Part shown: piece by piece, positions 56,312-64,000 of the stretch
Position numbering within the stretch: position 1 is the first letter of the stretch
Layout of the letters: each line of letters starts with the position of its first letter
Assembly (NCBI GenBank): GCA_905235155.1
Contig: CAJOKJ010000011.1
Coordinates: 62,001 to 126,000 of the forward strand
DNA length: 64,000 bases
Source of the DNA: Candidatus Gastranaerophilales bacterium
Lineage (GTDB): Bacteria; Cyanobacteriota; Vampirovibrionia; Gastranaerophilales; Gastranaerophilaceae
Direction of reading: 5' to 3'
Translations under genes and position numbers: made by a program
Notes under the pieces: model-generated
Database searches by the model: none
What the model was told of the DNA's origin: nothing
Seen by the model: the letters and a program-made list of their open reading frames with translations, nothing else

Positions 56312-57508
56312 TTACCAAACAAATGGTATAAATTTGTACTTAACTTTCTTTGTATATGCCCTGTAATCAGGATCTAACAATAAATGACGTTCTTCTGTTA
56401 TTGCACGCATATAGTAGATAAATGTCCATGTTATTGCACCAAGTATATAAAAGGCTGTTTCTACGTATTTTCCGTTTAATAATAAATTTTTAAGAATGAT
56501 AATTGATGCCAGCCACCACAGAGAAATTTTTGTTGCGTATGCAGGATGTCTTATTATATTATAAGGAAATATTGATACCGTGCCACGATTTGTTAAATTA
56601 CTTGCTTTGGTAAATAATGCTACGGATGCAGCTACGTATATAAAAATTAAAAAAGCCGCTATAAAATAACAAATCCAATTAATTATTGATGTCGGATTAT
56701 TTATAATATTAAATACATTATCATTATGTTCCCAATTTATTATTGACGCTGTTGCACTGCTAAATGGCGGATAGCATGCCAGACAAAATAACAACCCGAT
56801 TGCAGAGGATTCAACTGTACGTATTCTGTTTCTAAATATTGTTAATTCTGTGCAATATCCTATTGTGTAGGTAAAACAATCAATAAAATACATAATTTGT
56901 ACAAATAAAATGAAAATTATTTGTCGATAATTTATTAACGAAAATATATCTAATCGGTGTCCTTTCAGAATTTGGTTCGCATAAATAAGTTTGTTCCATT
57001 GACCTATTATTTGCTGATAATGCTGGAATGACCATAACAAAAGTTGTGGGCCAAAGAAAAATTTTATAAAATATAAAATTAGGGATTGTTTTTGTTTATA
57101 TGTAGGTGTAAGCCATTGTATAAATTCGGCAGAATTTGCATTTTTTTTTAAGCCTTGTCTTTTGATTAACTTTAAAATATAGTTTATTATTTCTATACTG
57201 TGTGAAGCGTATACTGTTTTTGATTTAAATGTAAAAAGAAAAATAGGTGCTATAAGTAAATATCCTAAGTATAAAGTTAATACAATTTCGGTTATATCAT
57301 AATTCGCAAATTTATTTACATAAAAAGGATTAAACAAAATAAAAAGCATTGCAACGGCATAAATAATAGCCGATAAAATATAGTGCATAAATAAAAGTTC
57401 ATTAGATGGAGTCGGTAAATTTTCATCATAATATGATATATTATAATTTTTATTGAAATAATCTTTGGCTTCTTGGTCAGATAACTTTTCGTAATTGATT
57501 TCATTCAT
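56312..57508 (-). CDS. Membrane protein with ICMT/PEMT-like methyltransferase C-terminus
   Basis: Multiple TMs and YNIIRHPAYATKISLWWLAS...RAITEERHLLLDPDYRAYTKKVKYKFIPFVW. Confidence 0.8.
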   Translation of the reverse strand: MNEINYEKLSDQEAKDYFNKNYNISYYDENLPTPSNELLFMHYILSAIIYAVAMLFILFNPFYVNKFANYDITEIVLTLYLGYLLIAPIFLFTFKSKTVYASHSIEIINYILKLIKRQGLKKNANSAEFIQWLTPTYKQKQSLILYFIKFFFGPQLLLWSFQHYQQIIGQWNKLIYANQILKGHRLDIFSLINYRQIIFILFVQIMYFIDCFTYTIGYCTELTIFRNRIRTVESSAIGLLFCLACYPPFSSATASIINWEHNDNVFNIINNPTSIINWICYFIAAFLIFIYVAASVALFTKASNLTNRGTVSIFPYNIIRHPAYATKISLWWLASIIILKNLLLNGKYVETAFYILGAITWTFIYYMRAITEERHLLLDPDYRAYTKKVKYKFIPFVW

Positions 57509-57558
57509 AATTAATATACTCCATACTATATTTTTACATTTTAACATAAATAAAACAT

Positions 57559-57604
57559 GTCCGTAATTTTACGGACGTATTTTTACGTACGAAAAAATAC
57601 GGAC
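57559..57604. promoter_or_regulatory. Cluster of palindromic/repeated operator-like sequences at prophage left boundary
   Basis: GTCCGTAA-TT-TTACGGAC (57559-57576), CGTATTTTTACGTACGAAAAAATACG, second TACGGAC at 57598-57604. Confidence 0.55.
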
Positions 57605-57723
57605 TTATTACAAAAATAAAAATTGTATAATTATTTCGTAAATTTGAATAAGGCTCACGCCCACGCAGGCAAAGTTGTTTTTCAAATTATTACGGGAGAT
57701 ATTGTGTTCAAAAGGAGATTTTT

Positions 57724-58092
57724 ATGGGATTTATTCACTGTTGCAGCGGATTTAGATGTTGTAAAACTTATGAATTAAAATCCGATGAAAAATACAAATA
57801 TAAAGAATTAGATTATCTGGAATGTTGTCCTGTTTGTGAGCATACCATATTGCAGCTTACGAGAATTGACTACAATAATAAAATTTCTGTATATCGATTG
57901 ATAAATAAAAAAGCAAAAAAATTTTTTGAAAAATATCAAAAGGATATAGTAAGCGAAATAAAAGATTATGACAGTTCATACTTGTTAAATTATGGTAAAT
58001 TTTACTTAAATTATAATGAATACGGAAAAAAGAAAAAATGTTTTTCAAATTTAAGTTCAATGAAACTGGGATTATTTGAAAACGGATATTAA
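57724..58092 (+). CDS. Small Cys-rich (putative zinc-binding) phage protein
   Basis: HCCSGFRCCKTYELK...LECCPVCEHTILQL. Confidence 0.6.
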   Translation: MGFIHCCSGFRCCKTYELKSDEKYKYKELDYLECCPVCEHTILQLTRIDYNNKISVYRLINKKAKKFFEKYQKDIVSEIKDYDSSYLLNYGKFYLNYNEYGKKKKCFSNLSSMKLGLFENGY

Positions 58093-58167
58093 AAACGTGA
58101 ATATATAAAAAATCTGCTAAATTTACCGTGTAGCATAGAAGTATTAGTTGGAATTAAGGAAATATAA

Positions 58168-58365
58168 ATGGTGTTAAGCAAGCAAGAGAATGCAGTTATA
58201 ACACTGCTTTGTCAAGGTTTTTGTTGTAAAGAAATTTCGGATAAATTACAAATATCGCCAAGAACCGTAGAAACATACATAGAAAGATTAATGTATAAAC
58301 TTAGAGCCAGAAATCGTTTGGAATTAGTAGCGATTTATGTCAGACAATATGAAAGGTTAAAGTAA
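58168..58365 (+). CDS. Stand-alone LuxR/GerE-type HTH protein
   Basis: LSKQENAVITLLCQGFCCKEISDKLQISPRTVETYIERLMYKLRARNRLELVAIYVR. Confidence 0.9.
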   Translation: MVLSKQENAVITLLCQGFCCKEISDKLQISPRTVETYIERLMYKLRARNRLELVAIYVRQYERLK

Positions 58366-58366
58366 T

Positions 58367-58858
58367 ATGAAGCGTATTATTATACATTGGACAGCCGGAG
58401 GTGCTGTCCCTAATGTTCATGAAAAAAATTGTTATCATTATTTGATAGATAGTTTAGGAAAAATTTATGAAGGAACATTTAAACCTCAAGCAAACGAGCA
58501 TTGTTTAAAAGGACAATATGCGGCTCATACGGGAGGAGGTAATACAGGTTCAATCGGAGTTTCACTTTGCGGAATGCAAGGATTTAAAAATAAAAACAAT
58601 ATTGGTATTTATCCGATAACCAAAGTTCAATTTGAAGCAGCAATGCAATTATGTGCAAAACTCTGCAAAGAGTTTAATATACAAATTACTAAAAATACTG
58701 TATTAACTCATTATGAATTTGGTTTAACTCATCCTTCAACAACCAGTGCAGGAAAGATAGATATAATTTATCTCCCGCCTTATTCTTGGGTTGAAAAAGA
58801 GTCAATAGGCGATTTTATTCGAACAAAAATCAGATGGTATTTTCAAAAATTAAATTAG
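58367..58858 (+). CDS. Phage endolysin, N-acetylmuramoyl-L-alanine amidase (Amidase_2)
   Basis: RIIIHWTAGG...YHYLIDSLGKIYEG...AAHTGGGNTGSIGVSLCGM...LTHYEFGLTHP. Confidence 0.88.
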   Translation: MKRIIIHWTAGGAVPNVHEKNCYHYLIDSLGKIYEGTFKPQANEHCLKGQYAAHTGGGNTGSIGVSLCGMQGFKNKNNIGIYPITKVQFEAAMQLCAKLCKEFNIQITKNTVLTHYEFGLTHPSTTSAGKIDIIYLPPYSWVEKESIGDFIRTKIRWYFQKLN

Positions 58859-58867
58859 GAGAAAACA

Positions 58868-60379
58868 ATGGAAAATTTTTATTACAGTCTTTCCGGAGGT
58901 ATAAATCAAGCCTCAACAAAGACAGAGCTTGGGCTGCGTACAAAAAATTTGTTTTGGGCAGATTCAAAAAATGTAGAAATATATAGAAATAGAGGTGTTA
59001 TAAGACAAAAAGGAAATACTATATTTACGCATTTGCCACAAGAAGAAGGCATAACGGTAATTCATGAAATGAAAGCAGGTAATGAATATAAATTAATAAT
59101 TGCAACGGAAAATGGTAATTTGTATGTCTATAATGAAGATTTAGAATATCCTGTTTTACTGAATAAAACTATAAATTCCTTAAAGCCTGTATTTACGAAT
59201 TTTTTAAACGGAACAATCGTATCAAGTGATTCTGATGAAATGTTTTATATAAAAAATAATTCATCTTATGACATAGTTGAATGTAATTTACATAAATCAG
59301 ACAACACTCCAATTTATGCAAATGTTGTAGCAATTTATAAAGGCAGAGTTTGGGCAGCAGAAGGTGCTTCGATTTATTTTTCTGCATTAGGTAAATTTGA
59401 TGATTTTTCAACAGCAAATGATGCAGGATATATAAGTAATTTTTATACTGATACCGATGAAATTACAGCATTATGTTCATATAAAGATTATCTTGCCATA
59501 TACAAAGATAAAAAAGTATACCTTTTATCAGGTTCATCACCAAGTGATTTCAGTGTAATTCCATTTGCAGATAAAGGTGCTTATTCAGCAAAAAGTGTTG
59601 TAAACGTAAATAACAGACAATATTTTTATTCATCAGGTATATATTCACTTGAGGTTGGGGCATTAAATCAAATTTTACTTGGCAGTGAAATTACCGAAAA
59701 TATAAAAGAAGAATTCAAATATTTTGATTTTTTACGTAAAAGGGAAGTTTTTGCTTTAAACTATGATACAAAAAATCAAGTTTGGTATTTTATTCCTTAT
59801 GTCAATGATGAGTATTTTCACACAATATGGATAAATGATATTATAAATAATGCTTGGTATAAAAGAGTTTTGCCTCAGAATATTACATCTGCTTGTAATT
59901 ATAAAAATTTTATTCTTACAGCAGATAAAAAAGGTTTTATATACAGAGAAGACGTAAATAATACTTTTGCGGGTGAACCAATAGAGTTTATGTGGAAGTC
60001 CCCATTCTTAGGACTTGGTAATCCTACAATCAGAAAAACGATAGATGAATTTTATTTTGTTCTGGATGAAGCACACGAAAATAATTTTAATTTTTCCGTG
60101 TATAAAAATTTTGATGCGGAAAATAGAGATGATATGGAAAAAATATATTCAAATAATTTAGAAAATCTTGTCTGGTATAAAGATGACAGCGAAATTCTGA
60201 TGAATTCCAATTGGTCTGACGAGCAAGAAGCTATATGGGCTTTGGATACGGAAGGTATTTATAAGGCAGAAATTTCGGAAGCAAATTATTCAATACAAAT
60301 TTGTGTTGAAGGCGACAGTATAGAGCATAATACTGCAATTATAGGTATACAGTTTAAAGAAATTTTTAACGAAGATTAG
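58868..60379 (+). CDS. Phage beta-propeller tail/DNA-stabilisation protein (P22 gp10-like)
   Basis: SGGINQASTKTELGLRTKNLFWADSKNVEIYRNRGVIRQKGNTIF..., repeated YKDYLAIYKDKKVYLLSGSSPSDFS pattern. Confidence 0.6.
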   Translation: MENFYYSLSGGINQASTKTELGLRTKNLFWADSKNVEIYRNRGVIRQKGNTIFTHLPQEEGITVIHEMKAGNEYKLIIATENGNLYVYNEDLEYPVLLNKTINSLKPVFTNFLNGTIVSSDSDEMFYIKNNSSYDIVECNLHKSDNTPIYANVVAIYKGRVWAAEGASIYFSALGKFDDFSTANDAGYISNFYTDTDEITALCSYKDYLAIYKDKKVYLLSGSSPSDFSVIPFADKGAYSAKSVVNVNNRQYFYSSGIYSLEVGALNQILLGSEITENIKEEFKYFDFLRKREVFALNYDTKNQVWYFIPYVNDEYFHTIWINDIINNAWYKRVLPQNITSACNYKNFILTADKKGFIYREDVNNTFAGEPIEFMWKSPFLGLGNPTIRKTIDEFYFVLDEAHENNFNFSVYKNFDAENRDDMEKIYSNNLENLVWYKDDSEILMNSNWSDEQEAIWALDTEGIYKAEISEANYSIQICVEGDSIEHNTAIIGIQFKEIFNED

Positions 60380-60423
60380 TAAAATCTTCTGAAATAGTAC
60401 AAAAAAAGAAAGGAAACAAGAAA

Positions 60424-61398
60424 ATGACAGAAAATCAATCAGCAGCAACACCGGTACAAACAGCAGAACAAAAAAATTCTTATTCTGCTTTTATTCCAGA
60501 AATATGGAGTAAAAAATTAAACGCAATTTTGGAAAAAAATTGCGTGATGATGCAATGTGTAAACCGAAACTATGAAGGTGATATTCAAAATCAAGGTGAC
60601 AAAGTAAGAATTATTACTCCGGCAGATGTAACAATTTCAACAGTAAGTAATGAAAACTTATCTTATAGCGAATTAGAGCCTACATCAATGGATTTGACAA
60701 TTGACCAAAAGAAATATTTTGCATTCAAAATAAATGATGTAGCACAAGCACAAGCAAATCAAGATATTATGCTGGCACATCTCGAAAACGCAAGACGTGC
60801 AATTGAGGAAGTACAAGATTCATTCTTATTGGGAATGCATACAGACGTTGAAGAAGCAAATACTGTTGGTAGTGAAGAAGAAGCAATTGTTTTGAATAAA
60901 TCAACTATATATGCACAATTTGTAGAGTTAGCAATGAAATTAAAAAATGCAAATGCACTAACTGGTAACAAAAAACCTTGGGTAATTATTAATCCCACAA
61001 TTGAATCGTACTTATTGCAAAGTACCGAATTCATTGGTGCACATAACGTTGCTGATGAAACAATAAGAGAAGGGGCAATTGGAAGAATTGCCGGCATGGA
61101 TGTTCTTGTAAGTACAAATTTAACATCTACTTCGGGTCTGTTTTATGTTCTTGCCGGTACAAATGATGCAATTACTTTTGCTTCTCAATTGGCAAAAATT
61201 GAAAGTTTAAGAGATAAAGATTCTTTTGCAGATTTAGTAAGAGGTTTATATTTATACGGAGCAAAAACAGTTCAGCCGAAAGCATTGGCAAAAATGGTTG
61301 TTGCTGATCCTTCATCAGTTGAAGATTCAACTTCATCAGAAACAACAGAACCTTTAGGCGAAGACGAAAATGATACCATAAATGGTGGTGAAGGCTAA
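60424..61398 (+). CDS. Phage major capsid protein, P22-coat-like
   Basis: FIPEIWSKKLNAILEKNCVMMQCVNRNYEGDIQNQGDKVRIITP...LTIDQKKYFAFKINDVAQAQANQDIM...AGMDVLVSTNL; followed by terminator. Confidence 0.75.
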   Translation: MTENQSAATPVQTAEQKNSYSAFIPEIWSKKLNAILEKNCVMMQCVNRNYEGDIQNQGDKVRIITPADVTISTVSNENLSYSELEPTSMDLTIDQKKYFAFKINDVAQAQANQDIMLAHLENARRAIEEVQDSFLLGMHTDVEEANTVGSEEEAIVLNKSTIYAQFVELAMKLKNANALTGNKKPWVIINPTIESYLLQSTEFIGAHNVADETIREGAIGRIAGMDVLVSTNLTSTSGLFYVLAGTNDAITFASQLAKIESLRDKDSFADLVRGLYLYGAKTVQPKALAKMVVADPSSVEDSTSSETTEPLGEDENDTINGGEG

Positions 61399-61432
61399 AA
61401 TTTTAACTACCCGTTATTATACATATTACCCC

Positions 61433-61462
61433 CGACGCAGATTTAATCTGCGTCGATTTTTT
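61433..61462 (+). terminator. Intrinsic terminator after capsid gene
   Basis: CGACGCAGAT-TTA-ATCTGCGTCG-ATTTTTT. Confidence 0.88.
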
Positions 61463-61472
61463 AGGAGAAATA

Positions 61473-61682
61473 ATGTTTAAAAATTTAAAAAATACAATAA
61501 AAGACTTAGCATATTTAGCGGTTAATTATGCCGAAAATAAATTATCAGAAAGTTCAGGACAAGAAAAAAAACAATTAGCAATAAATTATATTGTAAATAA
61601 ACTGGCTATTTCACCTGTTTTTAAACCTTTTTTGATAATTATTTTTAGCAATTTTATTGATAAATCAATAGAAAAAGTATGA
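61473..61682 (+). CDS. Small phage protein of unknown function
   Basis: 69-aa ORF with AGGAG SD immediately after terminator. Confidence 0.55.
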   Translation: MFKNLKNTIKDLAYLAVNYAENKLSESSGQEKKQLAINYIVNKLAISPVFKPFLIIIFSNFIDKSIEKV

Positions 61683-61708
61683 AACAATTAAATAATGAGG
61701 ATTAACAA

Positions 61709-62395
61709 ATGTCAGAAGAAATAAACGAAGCAACATCTTTAACCGAATCAAAAGAAGCGGATTTGGAAAAAAAAGACTTAGATATAAAAGCACAAATTGA
61801 AGAAAAACTCGACACTAAAGTTGAAGAAAAAGAAAATAATCACAAAGTGAGAAATGATTTTAAAGAAAATTTGAATGCTCTTCAAAATCTTTTAAATTCA
61901 GGTTTAGTAACCCAACAGCAAGGACAAAATTTATTGAACCATATAATCAGGACGGCACTTGATAGTAATACACAAAATTCTACGTTGGATGAAAAATCTA
62001 AAACAGTTTGTGATAAAACAGCGGCTTTTGAAGAATTTGAAAAGGAAAAACCGGCTTTTTTCTCGGCAGAAGGTCGTTCTGATTTGTTAAAATATCTAAA
62101 ATCCGATGAGATAAATTTTGATAAGGATGAACTTTCTAAAATTGCAAAAATTGTTGAACAAGTAGAAAAATCAGCAATTGACAGGTATTTAAAGAAAGCA
62201 GCACACGATGAAAGTTTGGTAAAATTTAATTCCGAAGCTAAGCAGCGTCTAAAAGCAAATGCTCAAAAATCACAAAACAGCGGAAATCAAGCCTTGTCTT
62301 TTACTCGTGAGCAAATCGGTAAAATGACTACTGATGAGTTTTTAAAAAATGAAAAAGCAATTATGGACCAATTAAAAAAAGGTCTAATCAAGTAG
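61709..62395 (+). CDS. Putative phage scaffolding protein
   Basis: Highly charged helical 228-aa protein near the capsid gene; composition-based call. Confidence 0.45.
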   Translation: MSEEINEATSLTESKEADLEKKDLDIKAQIEEKLDTKVEEKENNHKVRNDFKENLNALQNLLNSGLVTQQQGQNLLNHIIRTALDSNTQNSTLDEKSKTVCDKTAAFEEFEKEKPAFFSAEGRSDLLKYLKSDEINFDKDELSKIAKIVEQVEKSAIDRYLKKAAHDESLVKFNSEAKQRLKANAQKSQNSGNQALSFTREQIGKMTTDEFLKNEKAIMDQLKKGLIK

Positions 62396-62407
62396 CAGTA
62401 ATTTAAT

Positions 62408-62433
62408 GGCAGCAAGACTAATGTTTTGCTGCC
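62408..62433. terminator. Hairpin (attenuator/terminator-like)
   Basis: GGCAGCAA ... TTGCTGCC. Confidence 0.45.
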
Positions 62434-62452
62434 TGTATCAATAGGAGTAAAA

Positions 62453-63094
62453 ATGAATTATCTTGAAATAATAAATAAGTGTTTAGTAGAACTAAATTAT
62501 AAAAAAGTAACTAAATTTGAAGAATTGGTTAAAAACGACCACCAAAAAATTAAAAATATATTGAATATTATAAATGCAGAAATTTGCACATTTGATAACT
62601 GGAATTTTTTATTACGAAAGCAGACACTGCTTTTACCTGCAAATTCCGCAGAAATAATTAATACAGTAAACGGAAAAATTCATACGCTAAGTATAGACGG
62701 TAAAAAATTAAATTATACCCCTGATTTTGAAGGTCTTTTATTATCAAGCGGTAATTCATCTTCGGTATATGGCGTGTTAAATGATGTATTAATTTTACCA
62801 AAATATGATAAACAAAAGAATGTAGAAGTTATATATTATACAAATAACTTTGTAAAAGATGAGGACGGTAATGAAAAAGCAAGGCTGGAAGTTGCAACTG
62901 ATGAACCTTTAATACCTCAACCTTTTGTTGAACCCCTTTTGATTTACGGTACTTGCATGAAAATAAAGGCAAATCCGCAATATAGTAAATTTTCTTATTG
63001 GATGAGTATGTACAAAGAAAATCTTGCTACAATGCGTTCAAAGCTTTGCACTGATGTCCAACAAAGTCCTTGTATCGTACTTAAAAGAATTTAA
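62453..63094 (+). CDS. Putative phage head-tail/tail accessory protein (P22 gp4-like)
   Basis: MNYLEIINKCLVELNYKKV...IINAEICTFDNWNFLLRKQTLLLPA...EPLLIYGTCMKIKANPQYSKFSYW. Confidence 0.5.
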   Translation: MNYLEIINKCLVELNYKKVTKFEELVKNDHQKIKNILNIINAEICTFDNWNFLLRKQTLLLPANSAEIINTVNGKIHTLSIDGKKLNYTPDFEGLLLSSGNSSSVYGVLNDVLILPKYDKQKNVEVIYYTNNFVKDEDGNEKARLEVATDEPLIPQPFVEPLLIYGTCMKIKANPQYSKFSYWMSMYKENLATMRSKLCTDVQQSPCIVLKRI

Positions 63095-63230
63095 TAAAAT
63101 AAAACAAAAAAATAGGCCAAACAAAAGTTCTGCCTACTAATAAGATTTTACACTAGCCGAAATATAAATAGCATATTAATAATATTAAATTGAAATTTTA
63201 AAGGCAAATATATTAAGAGTTCTTAACATT

Positions 63231-63659
63231 ATGAAAAAATTAACATTACAGCAAAAAAAATTTGTAACTGAATATTTAAAAAATCTTGATGGAGAAATTG
63301 CAGCCAAAAATGCGGGTTATAAAAGTAACAATTTAAAATCCGTTTCTGAGGATTTACTGTCAAGAGATTATATAATTCGTGAATTAAACAGACAATTAAA
63401 TAATCAAATAAAAACATTGCATGTTCAAAGAGGTTATGTAGTAAAAAAACTTCTTCAGATAGCTGAATTTTCACTTGCAGAAGAAGATGTTTTGGATAAA
63501 GAAGGTAATCCGACAGGCAAAAAGAAATTACGAGATACTTCTGCTGCTCTCAAGGCACTGGATAGCTTGTGTAAATATCTTTTCCAAAAGGATGATTTAA
63601 ATACAGATTTAGAAGCAAAAATAATAACAATAAGCAATTTAAACGATAAAAAAATATAA
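63231..63659 (+). CDS. Phage terminase small subunit-like protein
   Basis: MKKLTLQQKKFVTEYLKNLDGEIAAKNAGYKSNNLKSVSEDLLSRDYIIRELNRQL...YVVKKLLQIAEFSL...DTSAALKALDSLCKYL. Confidence 0.8.
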   Translation: MKKLTLQQKKFVTEYLKNLDGEIAAKNAGYKSNNLKSVSEDLLSRDYIIRELNRQLNNQIKTLHVQRGYVVKKLLQIAEFSLAEEDVLDKEGNPTGKKKLRDTSAALKALDSLCKYLFQKDDLNTDLEAKIITISNLNDKKI

Positions 63660-63670
63660 AGGAGATAATT

Positions 63671-64000
63671 ATGAAGAACAAAAAACAATTTGTAGAAGAT
63701 GCATTACTTTCAGGAAAACGTATTGATGAATTAATAAAAATTAAAATGCAAGAAGAAATAAAACAGGCATTTAAAAAAGTTTCAACAAAATTTATAAAGA
63801 AAAAAGTACATAGTATAAAGGAAGTACCAACAAAATACATTTTTAGCAAAAATGCCGTATTCAAAAAATACAACAAAAACAACAATACGGTTAGTTTTAT
63901 TAACGGAATGCAAGCAGAGGCAATGCTTGGTTTAGATAATATTTCCAGAGAAAAACTGTTAAAAGGTGAAATTGATGTTTTTTCAACAGAAAATTCATTT
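63671..64000 (+). CDS. Hypothetical phage protein, truncated by right window edge
   Basis: MKNKKQFVEDALLSGKRIDELIKIKMQEEIKQAF...; 110 codons open to the edge, GGAG SD; not in ORF track. Confidence 0.65.
   Translation, partial: MKNKKQFVEDALLSGKRIDELIKIKMQEEIKQAFKKVSTKFIKKKVHSIKEVPTKYIFSKNAVFKKYNKNNNTVSFINGMQAEAMLGLDNISREKLLKGEIDVFSTENSF

Larger units (their letters stand above)
57550..64000 (+). mobile_element. Podoviral-type prophage (left part); right end outside window
   Basis: Co-directional endolysin, gp10-like propeller, P22-type coat-like, scaffold-like, adaptor-like and terminase small subunit-like genes. Confidence 0.8.

Overview
AT-rich 64 kb bacterial chromosome segment. The mix of an SLH-domain protein, an LPS Kdo-transferase gene, GH57, many TPR proteins, HD-GYP/GGDEF regulators and pilin-like proteins fits a gut Vampirovibrionia/Gastranaerophilales-type genome; that taxonomy is inference only. 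Most of the window is housekeeping: purA, etfAB with an NfnA-like flavoprotein, glyA, thrB, pgpH-ybeY-dgkA, purB, rpsO, ricT, gpsA, murQ, ribH, ccdA, amidase and murI. There is a surface-glycan cluster at 5.2-12.8 kb and a P22-like podoviral prophage module from about 57.55 kb to the right edge. The best candidate for an undescribed system is a compact type I toxin-antitoxin-like locus at about 12873-13101. It has a 23-aa hydrophobic ORF absent from the ORF track, a strong SD, an anti-SD near the predicted mRNA 5' end, a convergent antisense promoter (TTGAAA-N16-TATAAT with extended TGn), and a 12-bp inverted repeat inside the toxin ORF that would act as the antisense terminator. Other notable signals are two genes (a WecA/MraY-like transferase and murI) with no in-frame ATG/GTG/TTG before their conserved N-termini but SD-spaced AUU/AUA codons; two frameshifted genes (kdtA/waaA and a hypothetical); prophage late genes in reversed order but co-directional; a duplicated Rossmann-like protein with a Cys/His-rich insert; and a GGDEF protein with a degenerate HD-GYP domain. 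No tRNA, rRNA, CRISPR array or transposase was recognised.
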